Shown here piece after piece: positions 52,568-61,141 of a DNA stretch of 64,000 nucleotides. A program made the translations under genes and the position numbers. A model generated the notes under the pieces. That model had not been told where the DNA came from and did no database searches. It saw only the letters and a list, made by a program, of their open reading frames with translations. Origin of the DNA: CADDYT01 sp035294125. Lineage in GTDB: Bacteria; Chloroflexota; Ktedonobacteria; Ktedonobacterales; Ktedonobacteraceae. Numbering within the stretch: the stretch's first letter is position 1; each line of letters begins with the position of its first letter. The stretch spans positions 1 through 64,000 of the forward strand of contig DATGLM010000046.1 in NCBI GenBank assembly GCA_035294125.1. Direction: 5' to 3'.

Positions 52568-54592
52568 ATGCATACGTGGTGGCGACGTACACAACTCCGC
52601 CTGGCACTCGTGTATGGCATTATCGCCCTTATCCTGATAGCGATCGGCGTAACGGGGCAGATACGATTGCTGAACGAGGTAGGGAAGACATTTGGCGGCT
52701 TTTTCTGGGCCATCGATACGGATGGACGGGTAGTTGTTGTCTCGACCGCTCCGCAGCAGCCTCCATTTAACATCTCTGCCGGTTCCGTGACCAGCGTCGA
52801 CCATATTGTGAGCGCAAAATTGAAGGATACACAAGGCATAATGCTCTCCTACAGCGGTCGCGACGCGCTCACAAAAGCATACGAGCATGCGCAGCCGCAG
52901 CAGCAGATCATCTATGGCATCGAGCACGACATGAAGCCAATCACCTCTATGCCGCGCCCGGCTGTCACATTCACGTGGGATATGTGGTTGCAAAGTTACG
53001 GCCTCACCTTCATCGCGGGGCTGAGCTGGTTAGTGGTCGGCTTCATTGTCCTGCTGATGGCGCGAGCATGGGTGGACGCAGTAGAGGGTCTAACACTCCT
53101 GCCCCCGGCCATGCTCTTCCTGCTCTACAGTCACTGGGGCAATGTGCAGAGTTCCTATCCGGCCGATAGCGTGTTCCAGTTGCTCTGGATTCCCTCGTTC
53201 GCCCTGCTTGGTGCCGCCTTCATTCACCTGAGCCTGACATACCGACCGGACGCGCTGAACAGGCAGCGCGGTCCGGGCCTGGCACAGGATGTACTGCCCT
53301 ATGTGCCCTTGCTCGGCCTGCTTGCCTACGAGTGGAGTTCCTACCTGTTCAAAGGGAGTGTCCCAACACAAATCAATCTGACACTTGCCCTCGGCTATGG
53401 AACATTGGGTGGCGTATTGAGTTTCATCATCGGCATAACTTCGCTGGTGCGTGTGAGTCGCTGGCGCGCCAACTCCAGTATCTCGAGCATCCAGCGCCGT
53501 CGCCTGGTCGACCTGCTCACATTATGGATTGGCGGCGTCGGCCTCGGTTTCTGCGTGGGCATCCTGCCCATCTTGCTCACCGGTAGAACGCTACTGCCGC
53601 TGGAAATCTTCTTTGTGCTGGCGGCTGTCTACCCCATCCTGCTGCTCTACGCCATGCGTTCGCTGCGCATGATCGATCGCTTGCAGTTGAGCCTGGAACA
53701 GCGCGAGCGAGCATTGCACGAACGCGAGCAAGCCCTGCGCGAGCAGCGACAGACGGCGGAGGAACTGCGCAAGACAATGGAAGAGTTGCGCCAATCGAAT
53801 TATGAGCTTGAGCGGGCCACGTCGCTGCTGCTGCACGCCGACGCGCATCTGCGCTCCATCCTCTCGCAACGCATTCACGATCAACCCAAACAACAGGCGC
53901 TGCGCATCCGCTCCCTGCTCGGCCACTGGCAACACAAATTGAAAGTCGAGGCCGAACGCGACCCCGAAGGCAGGGTCTACGTTCCACCCGTCGTAGAGGC
54001 GCTGGGAAAGATACGCAAGATCAGCGAGGAGTTGGAGAGCGACCTGCGCGGGCTGCAACTGCTGGTCGAAGACGCCTACCAGCGGCGCAGTCTGGGCTTG
54101 AAGCTGCATCTGGAAAAACTTATTCGCGAGGATTTACCGGCGCTGCATTCCGAATCGCCATTGAAGGTACAGGCAGATCTGTGGGCGCTCGATGCGCTGG
54201 GTCACGACCTGGAAAAAAGCGAGGAGGGAGCAAAAATTGCCGAAGCCATCTCCTATACCGTCACGCAGGCCCTGCTCAACGTCTATAACCATGCGGGGGC
54301 CAGTTTCGCCAGCGTGCGCGCCGTCCGCAACAACGGCTTCCTCGACATTTACATCAACGACGATGGACGCGGCTTCGACCCCAACGCCCTCTCGCCGGAT
54401 AAAACCAGTCTCTTCAAAGCACGGCTCAAAGCCCGCGAGGCCGGTGGTATCCTGGCTGTCACGTCACATACCCGTCCCGGCGCCCAACACGGCACCCTTG
54501 TGCAACTGCGCATCCCCATCCCACCAGTACAGGAATACTCACCACGCACCGGGCCACTCTCGGAATCGCGAGTACAGAGTCCGGGAGTTTAG
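52568..54592 (+). CDS. Membrane sensor histidine kinase
   Basis: A 674-residue kinase. One helix, an external segment (about 35-135) and seven further membrane helices (about 140-375) form the sensor, followed by a coiled coil (about 380-425). The dimerisation helix contains RIHDQPKQQALRIR with His436, as in the NarX/LiaS-like HisKA_3 group, and the ATPase domain has QALLNVYNHAGAS (about 567) and DDGRGFD (about 598). It should phosphorylate a NarL-type regulator; one lies convergently downstream. ATG 52568 is chosen; a GTG nine codons upstream is possible. The signal sensed is unknown. Confidence 0.88.
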   Translation: MHTWWRRTQLRLALVYGIIALILIAIGVTGQIRLLNEVGKTFGGFFWAIDTDGRVVVVSTAPQQPPFNISAGSVTSVDHIVSAKLKDTQGIMLSYSGRDALTKAYEHAQPQQQIIYGIEHDMKPITSMPRPAVTFTWDMWLQSYGLTFIAGLSWLVVGFIVLLMARAWVDAVEGLTLLPPAMLFLLYSHWGNVQSSYPADSVFQLLWIPSFALLGAAFIHLSLTYRPDALNRQRGPGLAQDVLPYVPLLGLLAYEWSSYLFKGSVPTQINLTLALGYGTLGGVLSFIIGITSLVRVSRWRANSSISSIQRRRLVDLLTLWIGGVGLGFCVGILPILLTGRTLLPLEIFFVLAAVYPILLLYAMRSLRMIDRLQLSLEQRERALHEREQALREQRQTAEELRKTMEELRQSNYELERATSLLLHADAHLRSILSQRIHDQPKQQALRIRSLLGHWQHKLKVEAERDPEGRVYVPPVVEALGKIRKISEELESDLRGLQLLVEDAYQRRSLGLKLHLEKLIREDLPALHSESPLKVQADLWALDALGHDLEKSEEGAKIAEAISYTVTQALLNVYNHAGASFASVRAVRNNGFLDIYINDDGRGFDPNALSPDKTSLFKARLKAREAGGILAVTSHTRPGAQHGTLVQLRIPIPPVQEYSPRTGPLSESRVQSPGV

Positions 54593-54678
54593 AGGAGAGG
54601 CACCGTGTGCGAGCATTTTAAGGCAGCAGCACCAGCCAGACCCTGAATTCCTCCGGGCGTGGTTTCATACGCCTGCTA

Positions 54679-55446
54679 TCACTCAGACCGCAGACCTGCA
54701 TAGGCTTCGTAGGCGTGGGCAAGGAGGACGCGCCTGCCGGGGTCGCCGGGCGCGCCGTAGATAGAAAAGAAGGTGTAGAGTTCGCTGACGATGTTTTCGA
54801 GGGGGCCGACGTTCGGTTCACCTTTGCTGGTATAAAAGCCCATACGCAGCGCAATTTCTTCATTGCTCAGGCCCTGTGCGAGCAGTGAGGCGCATTCCTC
54901 CTGGCGTGGGGTGAGGCGCTGGCCGCGCAGCTTCTTGAACAGGTACTGCAACACCTCCGGGTCGATGAAGGTTTCGTGGCGCCGCACCACTACTGTCGCA
55001 ATACGCTCCAGATACGCGGGTTCGATGTTGTTGAACAGAGCATAGCCATGCAGACCGGGCACGCTCCCGGCTCGCCTGTTCGCGCCGCGCGGCATGCCAC
55101 GACGGCTATATTCGCGTCGGAAGACCTCCGCAGCCAGCGTCCAGCTTGGGTCCTGTGTGTAGATCACCACACGAAGGCCGGGCGCAATCTCAAGCAAAGC
55201 GCGGCCAAGCTCGATGCCGTTCTCCTCTCCCAGCCGCAAATCTGAGAGCACGAGCCAATCCGCCAGTTTGGGGTTACTGGCCTTATGTTCCTCACGCAGC
55301 GCTTCAAGCAGTTGCAGCGTGTCAGCCGTGTTACCTGTCTGAGCATGCAGGCGCAGCAACGGCGTCTCCTCCACAAAATCGCAGACGCCGCGCCGCTTCA
55401 CAGGCGTATCATCAATCACGATGACAGAAATCGATGTTTCTCCCAT
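54679..55446 (-). CDS. NarL/LuxR-type response regulator
   Basis: A 255-residue regulator with a receiver-like domain (VIVIDDTPVKRRGV start, phospho-acceptor Asp69 in LVLSDLRLGEENG) and a C-terminal LuxR-type helix-turn-helix (LTPRQEECASLLAQGLSNEE). The conserved receiver Lys is not evident after VVIYTQDPS, so signalling may be atypical. Gene end faces the histidine kinase gene end, and the two probably form a pair. A -10 box TATACT ends six bases before the ATG and there is no ribosome binding site, suggesting leaderless translation. Confidence 0.82.
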   Translation of the reverse strand: MGETSISVIVIDDTPVKRRGVCDFVEETPLLRLHAQTGNTADTLQLLEALREEHKASNPKLADWLVLSDLRLGEENGIELGRALLEIAPGLRVVIYTQDPSWTLAAEVFRREYSRRGMPRGANRRAGSVPGLHGYALFNNIEPAYLERIATVVVRRHETFIDPEVLQYLFKKLRGQRLTPRQEECASLLAQGLSNEEIALRMGFYTSKGEPNVGPLENIVSELYTFFSIYGAPGDPGRRVLLAHAYEAYAGLRSE

Positions 55447-55452
55447 GAGGAT

Positions 55453-55482
55453 AGTATACTGTGCTTGCCACAAGTAGCGCAA
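55453..55482 (-). promoter_or_regulatory. Promoter giving a probable leaderless message for the response regulator
   Basis: On the minus strand TTGCGC (55477-55482) and TATACT (55453-55458) are 18 bases apart. The -10 box ends six bases before the ATG at 55446, so transcription should start at or next to the start codon. Confidence 0.5.
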
Positions 55483-55497
55483 CAGGCAATCAGAGCT

Positions 55498-55547
55498 GAG
55501 GGCGAGGGAACAGGCGCAGGCAAGCTGCGCCCTGTTCCCTCGCCCTC
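55498..55547. repeat. Long GC-rich hairpin after the ROK gene
   Basis: Bases 55498-55519 pair with 55525-55547 over 22 bp with a single bulged base and a GCAAG loop. It lies after the stop of the minus-strand ROK gene (55570) and just before the response regulator promoter. It can insulate the two units; no T-run follows. Confidence 0.65.
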
Positions 55548-55569
55548 GGCCTATTTTTCCTCCACATCT

Positions 55570-56727
55570 CTACGCATTACCCTGCCCCAGTTGTGGAGAT
55601 TGGAAAGAATCGGCAAACAGGGGAGCGCTTCGCCCGATTCCATCACTGCTTGCATCGTCCGCATGATGCAGAGGAACGCGTGGGCGACGCTTTTGCTGTT
55701 TCTGGGAATTCGCGCGCGCTTCTGGCTGAGCAGATTGGCTGGCTCGCGCAGGGAATGTAGAGGAGAACAGGGGCAAAGCGGCACCGATTAACATGGCATC
55801 TTCAGCCAGACGAGCGGGAACGATTTGCACAGTTTCGCCTGCCAGCGAGCATTGGGTCGGCAGGGTAGAGCGAAGCTGGTCAAATAAGGCTTCGCTTGCC
55901 ATGAGAATGCTGCCACCGAGAATAAGCTTTTCTGGCTTCAGGAGGGAAATATACTTGTCGAGAGCGACGCCGAGCCAGCGACATATTTCAGCGTAGACCT
56001 GCAAAGCTACGCGGTCGCCGCGTTCAGCCTCTTCCGCCAGCAAGTGAGGACCAAAGGTTTCACGTCCGGCGAGCCGCAGCAAGAGACTGCTTTCTTCGTC
56101 GCGGCGCAGCGCTCGCTGCACCATCTTCTGGATAGCATCGAGCGAAATAAGGGTGTTGATGCACCCTCGTTTGCCGCAGCCACAACGCGGGCCGTTCGCG
56201 CCGACGACAACAGGCATGTGGCAGGTGTGACCGAGGTAGGCAGCATCTGTGCGTTCCAGCTTGCCATCGATCAGCAGCGCAGCTCCCAGGACGGCATTCA
56301 TATTGAGGAAAAGGAGCCGCTTCGCGTCGCGATGGAACTGATATTCAGCCAGCAGGGCGGCATCGACATCGACATGCAAGGAAACAGGCAGGCCAAAGCG
56401 CGTCTGCAAGAACTCGCGCAGGGGAAAGCCGTTCAGCGATGGGAGGGTTGGCACGATGAGCGGACGAGATGCAGCTGCATCCAGTGTACCGGGAATGCTG
56501 ACACCGAGACCGCAGACAGCATAGCCCTCGGCTACGGCAAAGGCGAACATGGTTTCTATGGCTCGTACATACGGTTCCAGAGTCGGGATTGCCGGTCTTC
56601 CCCACAGTGTTTTTGTTTCGCTGCGTTGGAGAATGCAGCTTTGCCGGTCAACCAGTGCGATGATAGCCCTCTTCCCCCCGAACTCCACACTGATGGCGGC
56701 ACTCCCGGCATTTGTCTCTGTCGTCAT
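55570..56727 (-). CDS. ROK-family protein (sugar kinase-like or regulator-like)
   Basis: A 385-residue ROK protein. The zinc-binding motif CGCGKRGCINTL and the C-terminal LLKPEKLILGGSI are clear. The N-terminal phosphate loop usually reads D-x-G-G-T; here it is EFGGKRAIIALVD, with Glu for Asp, and the catalytic loop END is VDVDAALLAE, keeping only the Asp. The zinc-site partner is GHTCHMPV. No N-terminal HTH is present. It may be a weak or specialised sugar kinase or a sugar-binding protein. ATG 56727 is chosen because upstream codons extend into the operator-like spacer. About 50 C-terminal residues are basic and unassigned. Confidence 0.8.
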   Translation of the reverse strand: MTTETNAGSAAISVEFGGKRAIIALVDRQSCILQRSETKTLWGRPAIPTLEPYVRAIETMFAFAVAEGYAVCGLGVSIPGTLDAAASRPLIVPTLPSLNGFPLREFLQTRFGLPVSLHVDVDAALLAEYQFHRDAKRLLFLNMNAVLGAALLIDGKLERTDAAYLGHTCHMPVVVGANGPRCGCGKRGCINTLISLDAIQKMVQRALRRDEESSLLLRLAGRETFGPHLLAEEAERGDRVALQVYAEICRWLGVALDKYISLLKPEKLILGGSILMASEALFDQLRSTLPTQCSLAGETVQIVPARLAEDAMLIGAALPLFSSTFPARASQSAQPEARANSQKQQKRRPRVPLHHADDASSDGIGRSAPLFADSFQSPQLGQGNA

Positions 56728-56761
56728 GAAAAGGCCCGCGTCTCTCTTCCAGCATTTAAAT

Positions 56762-56902
56762 AGAACGTATGTTCTTACTTCAACAGGACTACAGGTCAGA
56801 TACAAACACAATTACGACATTGAATGTAATTCAAGTATAGCCCGCCATCAGAACATCTGTCAAGGTCATTTGTTTCATAAATCTGTTCTAGAAGTATGTT
56901 CC
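56762..56902. promoter_or_regulatory. Cluster of GAAC-N4-GTTC-like sites in a divergent spacer
   Basis: AGAACGTATGTTCT (56762-56775) is a five-base inverted repeat with a four-base centre, the same form as the Gram-positive LexA box. Related half-matching copies are AGAACATCTGTC (56850-56861) and AGAAGTATGTTCC (56890-56902). They lie between the ROK gene and the divergent gene at 57000. The binding protein is unknown; LexA or a ROK-type regulator are candidates. Confidence 0.45.
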
Positions 56903-56921
56903 AGGGGAATCTGCCCCGAAT

Positions 56922-56950
56922 TTGTCAATCTTCCTGGCGCGTGGTACAGT
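56922..56950 (+). promoter_or_regulatory. Sigma70-type promoter
   Basis: TTGTCA (56922-56927) and TACAGT (56945-56950) are exactly 17 bases apart and 50 bases upstream of the ATG at 57000. The nearest GAAC-type site (56890-56902) lies just upstream of the -35 box. Confidence 0.6.
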
Positions 56951-56999
56951 AGAAAGGTGAGATAGTAGATATCCTATACTGGCAAGGAGATGAAAGATA

Positions 57000-57521
57000 A
57001 TGGCTAATCCGAATCAGCCTGGAAATAATGCGCGTATTCCGAGGTCGCCCATCCTGGGACAGGGACACGGGCTGAGCGATGAAGAGGGCGAGATGATAGC
57101 CCAGATGATTCGCGAGGCACAGCATTCTGCCCGCGAGCTGCAAATCCCCGCCGAGGATCTGGCAAAAGAGGCTTCAACGCAGATGTCTCCTGAGACGGCG
57201 AAGGTGATTGAAGCCAGCCAGGTGCGCAGGATTTTGCACATGTTCAACCGGGATTTCGTCTACGGTCAGGGGCGCTTCGATGAATATAGCGGCGGCCTGA
57301 TCTTCAAATGGGGCGATGGCTACTCGCGCAAGCATATCTGGGTCTCAGTCGAGAACGGCAACCTGCTGTTTGAAACGAGCCACTACAAGCAGTGCAACAA
57401 ATCATACTGCACCGGCACCCATCACGTCCTGACGCCTGATCTTTACACTAACTGGGATCTGGTGAATCAGGAACTGGGCGACCTGTTCCGCCGTCCGGTG
57501 ATAGAGACCACTGAAGATTAA
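57000..57521 (+). CDS. Conserved-looking protein of unknown function
   Basis: A 173-residue soluble protein with GCAAGGAGATG upstream of its ATG. The first 75 residues are helical and charged; the second part (FVYGQGRFDEYSGGLIFKWGDGYSRKHIWVSV then KQCNKSYCTGTHHVL) is rich in aromatic residues and has Cys-N-K-S-Y-Cys and a His pair that could bind a metal. I do not recognise the family. It has a clear promoter and lies 28 bases before a receiver-like gene on the same strand, so both may belong to one regulatory unit. Confidence 0.6.
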   Translation: MANPNQPGNNARIPRSPILGQGHGLSDEEGEMIAQMIREAQHSARELQIPAEDLAKEASTQMSPETAKVIEASQVRRILHMFNRDFVYGQGRFDEYSGGLIFKWGDGYSRKHIWVSVENGNLLFETSHYKQCNKSYCTGTHHVLTPDLYTNWDLVNQELGDLFRRPVIETTED

Positions 57522-57549
57522 GTCCCGCGAGGGAAGCAAGGACGTCTGA

Positions 57550-57981
57550 GTGAGTATACGCATTCTTGCGCTGGAAAAAGACCTCTTCTTTGCCGTGAAG
57601 ATGCGCGACACGCTGCGCCATCACGGCATGGAGGTCATCACGGTGCGAACGCTGCCCGCGTTCGAGCAACAACTGGCGCTGAGCGGGGATGAGCGGCCAG
57701 CCCTGGCAATCGTGAACACGGCGACACAGGGGATCAACTGGGAAGCGGCCATCCGCCAGGCACGGGAACAGGGTTTGCCCGTGCTGGCCTTTGGTTCGCA
57801 CATGGATCTTGAGGCACGAGCAAAGGCGCTGCAGGCGGGAGCAGGCAAGGTCGTCGCCAATTCCAAATTTACCAGCGACATGCCCGGTCTCGTCCAGCGC
57901 ATGCTTTCCGAGCCAATGGCAGCGTCAATGGAGGAGGGCGAGGAAAACGAGGACCCTCACTCCTCCAACTTCTTCTCATAG
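57550..57981 (+). CDS. Pseudo-receiver domain protein
   Basis: A 143-residue stand-alone domain with the response-regulator fold: IRILALEKDLFFAVKMRDTL at the start, ALAIVNTATQG in the phosphorylation loop and KVVANSKF near the end. The phospho-acceptor Asp is replaced by Asn56, while Lys106 is kept. It therefore probably acts without phosphorylation, by protein contact. The start is GTG 57550. The acidic tail (EEGEENEDPHSS) overlaps the convergent acetyltransferase gene by 25 bases. Linked to the unknown gene upstream. Confidence 0.7.
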   Translation: MSIRILALEKDLFFAVKMRDTLRHHGMEVITVRTLPAFEQQLALSGDERPALAIVNTATQGINWEAAIRQAREQGLPVLAFGSHMDLEARAKALQAGAGKVVANSKFTSDMPGLVQRMLSEPMAASMEEGEENEDPHSSNFFS

Positions 57982-58421
57982 AGAATCACTGCGAGGCCGT
58001 GGTAATTATCCCTGCCGACTTCGCGAAAGCCGTTTTTCTCGTAGAGCTTCTGCGCCGGTATTTGCAGGATCGAGGTATCCAGGTGCAGGGTTTTATAGCC
58101 CATGGCGCGGGCGCGGGCTTCGAGTTCGCTGAGGATGATCTGGCCCAGACCGCGCCCCTGGTAGTCGGGGTGGACGCGCATGCGTTTGATTTCGGCACGC
58201 TGGGGACCTGTGCGACGCAAGGCACCCATCGCCACGAAAACGCCATCCCATTCACCAATCAAAAATTCTCCCTGGTTGTTGAGATACGTTTCTTCGATGG
58301 CATAGACATCGTCATCCCAGGGACCACGCCCCAGGTAGGCCCCGGCCTGCCGAATGACAGACACATGCAAATATTCGACCGCCTCTTGATCAGCAGGGGT
58401 ATACCGGCGCAGGGTAAACAT
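57957..58421 (-). CDS. GNAT-family acetyltransferase
   Basis: A 154-residue N-acetyltransferase with the acetyl-CoA motif VHPDYQGRGLGQIILSELEARARAMG and the following strand KTLHLDTSILQIPAQKLYEKNGF. The substrate is unknown; the RRTGPQRAEIKRMRVHP strand is typical of small-molecule or antibiotic-type GNATs. It follows the acyl-CoA synthetase gene by 17 bases on the same strand and probably shares its transcript. Its 3' end overlaps the convergent pseudo-receiver gene. Confidence 0.88.
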   Translation of the reverse strand: MFTLRRYTPADQEAVEYLHVSVIRQAGAYLGRGPWDDDVYAIEETYLNNQGEFLIGEWDGVFVAMGALRRTGPQRAEIKRMRVHPDYQGRGLGQIILSELEARARAMGYKTLHLDTSILQIPAQKLYEKNGFREVGRDNYHGLAVILYEKKLEE

Positions 58422-58438
58422 GAAATCCTATCCTCATA

Positions 58439-59980
58439 TCAGATATTGCGTCCTGCCGCTTCCCAGTATGGCTTGCGAATGATGTTCTTAAGCAGTTTGC
58501 CGGAGGGGCTGCGCGGCAGTTCGTCCACAAAGTCAACGGAACGGGGCCTCTTGTAGTCGGCGAGACGCTCACCACAGAAGGCGATTAATTCTTCCGCGCT
58601 GGCCTGCATACCGGGACGCAGAGCCACGATGGCTTTCACGGATTCGCCCCAGTGCTCGTCGGGAACACCGATCACCGCGACATCGGCAACGGCTGGATGG
58701 GCGCTCAGCACGGCCTCTATTTCCGCCGGGTAGATATTCACACCGCCTGAAATAACCATATCCACACGCCGGTCACAGATGTAGTAGTAGCCTTCTGCGT
58801 CGCGATAGGCGATATCGCCGACCGAGAAGAAGCCATCGCGCATGTTTTGCGCGGTCGCTTCCGGCTTCTTATAGTATTCGGCCAACCAGGCGTTGCGCAC
58901 CCAGAACTCGCCGGGTGTGCCGTCCGGCACTGGATTACCCGCATCATCGAGCAGACGAATCTCGTGTCCGGGCGCGGCCTGACCGCAGGAACCGGGCTTG
59001 CGCAACTGGTCTTCGGGCCGAAGAATGGTCACAATGCCGGTCTCCGTTGCGCCGTAGAACTCCCAGAGCACCTCACCGAAACGCTCAGCCGCCTTCACCT
59101 TCAAAGCATAGGGACAGGGCGCACCGGCAACAATGATTTGCCGCAGCGAACCGGTGTCGTAATGTGCCGCCGTCTGGACTGGCACATCGCACATGCGCAG
59201 CAAGAGCGTCGGCGCGACAAAAGTGGTGGTAACGCGATAGGTATCGATAAGTCGCAGCGCCTCGACGGGATCAAACCCTGGCATAATCACCAGCGTCGAA
59301 CCCAGCAGCAGGTGGATGCCCGCGAAAAAGTTGGGCGCGCTGTGGTAATACGGGCCTGCCAGCAGGTGGACATCCGATTCGGCCAGTCCAAAGGCCTGGA
59401 CTACAGGCAGGAGATCGCTGACCGGCACGCCATACGGACGATAAGCCCCTTTAGGGTAGCCAGTGGTGCCGGAAGTGTAACTCATGGTAGAACCGGTGGA
59501 GCTTTCGCTGACCGGCGCTGCCGGGCTACCGCTTGCGATTAGCTCTTCATAGTGCAGCCAGCCACGCGGCGCTTTGCCCCCAATGGCGATATAGAGCAGG
59601 TCGCCCTGCACTTCTGGCCGCGCTCCCTCCACAATCTCACTAAGATCGGGACCAACCACAACTGCCCTGGCCTCACTATCGTTGAGCACATAGGCCACCT
59701 CTCGCTCGCGCAGCCGATAGTTGACCGTCAGATTAATGGCGGCAATCTTGCTGGCAGCTACGGCAGTCTCCAGCGCCTCAATCGAGTTGTGCGCCATGAC
59801 GGCTACACGATCCCCGGTCTTTACACCCAGTCCTTGAAGAGCGTTGGCAAGGCGCCGGGCGCGATCATTCAATTGCGCATAGGTCAGCGTCCGCTCTCCG
59901 CAGATCAGCGCCGCTTTGTCCGGTCGAACAACGGCATGGCCATCCATATAATGAGGAGGCATATTTTCCTGCGTGGTCAT
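58439..59980 (-). CDS. AMP-dependent acyl-CoA synthetase/ligase
   Basis: A 513-residue adenylate-forming enzyme that activates a carboxylic acid to acyl-AMP and then acyl-CoA. Motifs seen are the P-loop STGSTMSYTSGTTGYPKG, FYGATETGIV, the YYYICDRRVDMVISGGVNIY hinge region and the catalytic Lys in LPRSPSGKLLKN. It resembles FadD-like medium/long-chain ligases; chain length cannot be predicted. ATG 59980 has GAGAAGGAG upstream, unlike the longer frame beginning at 60046. It heads a two-gene unit with the GNAT gene. Confidence 0.9.
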   Translation of the reverse strand: MTTQENMPPHYMDGHAVVRPDKAALICGERTLTYAQLNDRARRLANALQGLGVKTGDRVAVMAHNSIEALETAVAASKIAAINLTVNYRLREREVAYVLNDSEARAVVVGPDLSEIVEGARPEVQGDLLYIAIGGKAPRGWLHYEELIASGSPAAPVSESSTGSTMSYTSGTTGYPKGAYRPYGVPVSDLLPVVQAFGLAESDVHLLAGPYYHSAPNFFAGIHLLLGSTLVIMPGFDPVEALRLIDTYRVTTTFVAPTLLLRMCDVPVQTAAHYDTGSLRQIIVAGAPCPYALKVKAAERFGEVLWEFYGATETGIVTILRPEDQLRKPGSCGQAAPGHEIRLLDDAGNPVPDGTPGEFWVRNAWLAEYYKKPEATAQNMRDGFFSVGDIAYRDAEGYYYICDRRVDMVISGGVNIYPAEIEAVLSAHPAVADVAVIGVPDEHWGESVKAIVALRPGMQASAEELIAFCGERLADYKRPRSVDFVDELPRSPSGKLLKNIIRKPYWEAAGRNI

Positions 59981-60114
59981 CGCGTCGACTCCTTCTCCGG
60001 GCAACATCTGTACAACGGTTGTTTGCGACAGCCTACGAAGACGCAATCAGATACATCGATGCACTCATATGACCACATCGGTATGCCCACTGTCAATGTG
60101 CATAACTCAGGTGT

Positions 60115-60146
60115 GTCATTCTGACTGAGCGGGAGCGAAGAATGAC
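60115..60146. repeat. REP-like element, second copy
   Basis: GTCATTCT (60115-60122) pairs with AGAATGAC (60139-60146) around a loop that shares TGAGCGGGAGCGAAG with the element at 29846-29911. It lies in the 546-base spacer 60047-60592. That spacer also contains a small stem TCATCAA/TTGATGA (60198-60214) followed by TTTT and no gene that I can support. Confidence 0.6.
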
Positions 60147-60506
60147 CTGCGAGAGAGGCTTTTTCCTGTCGTGCGAACGGGCTTTCTTCATGATGTGTCA
60201 TCAATAGTTGATGATTTTATAGCCGATTCAAGACAATGCTATGAATGAAACGAGGGATGGGCAGCGACAGGAGACCCTGTCCGATAGGGCGCTTCTGGTA
60301 ATGAGTGATGGTTTGCTGGCGATAGGTCCATTTCGTGTGGAAGAGCGATTTTTGCGTCGGCAGAGGAAGCGGTGTAAGGTGTCGAAAACTCCGATAGCGC
60401 GGGCGGTGAGCCAGACGTCTGCTCATGCATGCTCCTTCCAGAGAATAGCAAGACAACAAACAGCGAAAAGCACAAAAAGACAGAAACACAGGAATCCGAA
60501 AAACAC

Positions 60507-60554
60507 AAAAGAGATCTCTTCCTCTACTATATACGTCAGGAGAGACCTCTTTTT
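60507..60554 (-). terminator. Terminator of the erpA-like gene
   Basis: AAAAGAGATCTCTTCCT (60507-60523) pairs with the complementary 60538-60554 with one mismatch and one bulge. On the minus strand the stem is followed by TTTTGTGTTTTT. A second small stem (60557-60575, CACAAT/ATTGTTGTG) lies between it and the gene stop. Confidence 0.7.
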
Positions 60555-60592
60555 CTCACAATAAAATTGTTGTGTTTCTCGGTTTTCTGTAT

Positions 60593-60991
60593 TTAGAAGC
60601 CGCAGCCACAACTGCGCGCTTCACCACCACCGCTGGCGGTGCGGAAGGAATGGCCGCAGCCGCAGCTGGAGACCGCGTTGGGATTGTTGACGGTGAAACC
60701 AGCACCCATCAGGCTGTCCACGTAGTCAACCTGGCTGCCCTTGATGTACTCCAGGCTCATCTCATCCACGAACACCTTGAACTGGCCTTGTGGAATAATG
60801 GTATCGCCCTCTTGCTCCTCATCGAGGGTCATGCCATACTGAAGGCCTGAGCAACCGCCACCAGCGACGAAGATGCGCAGTCCGAGGCTGGGATCATTTT
60901 CCTGCGTCAAAAGTTCCTGCACCTTTTCAACGGCGGTAGGAGTCATCGTAATGACATTGGTTTCGATCATCGGCAGTTTGCGCTCAATCAT
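60593..60991 (-). CDS. erpA: Iron-sulfur cluster carrier (ErpA/IscA/HesB family)
   Basis: A 132-residue A-type carrier that hands Fe-S clusters to target proteins in the cytoplasm. The three cluster Cys are in place: Cys47 in GGGCSGLQYG and Cys110/Cys112 in SSCGCGHSF. The family is usually 105-120 residues; here the end is longer, with a second C-G-C (128-130) in GGGEARSCGCGF, so two further thiols are available. Start at ATG 60991 with AGAGGCAAATT before it; an ATG eight codons later is possible. It is a single-gene unit with its own terminator. Confidence 0.92.
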   Translation of the reverse strand: MIERKLPMIETNVITMTPTAVEKVQELLTQENDPSLGLRIFVAGGGCSGLQYGMTLDEEQEGDTIIPQGQFKVFVDEMSLEYIKGSQVDYVDSLMGAGFTVNNPNAVSSCGCGHSFRTASGGGEARSCGCGF

Positions 60992-61141
60992 GTAATTTGC
61001 CTCTCTTTATAGGGAGAGATTGCTCTTTCCCACTGTTCTTGCTAGATGAATACAGAAGCGGGCGCGTACTCAGTCAGAGAGACACCCCGTTTTCCTGTAT
61101 TATATACTACACAATGTGAAGTATGCAAGCCTTTTTGCCAT

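Noticed and set aside
60217..60564. Several short frames on both strands in the spacer before the erpA-like gene
   Set aside because: They have no ribosome binding sites or motifs and overlap a REP-like element and a terminator.
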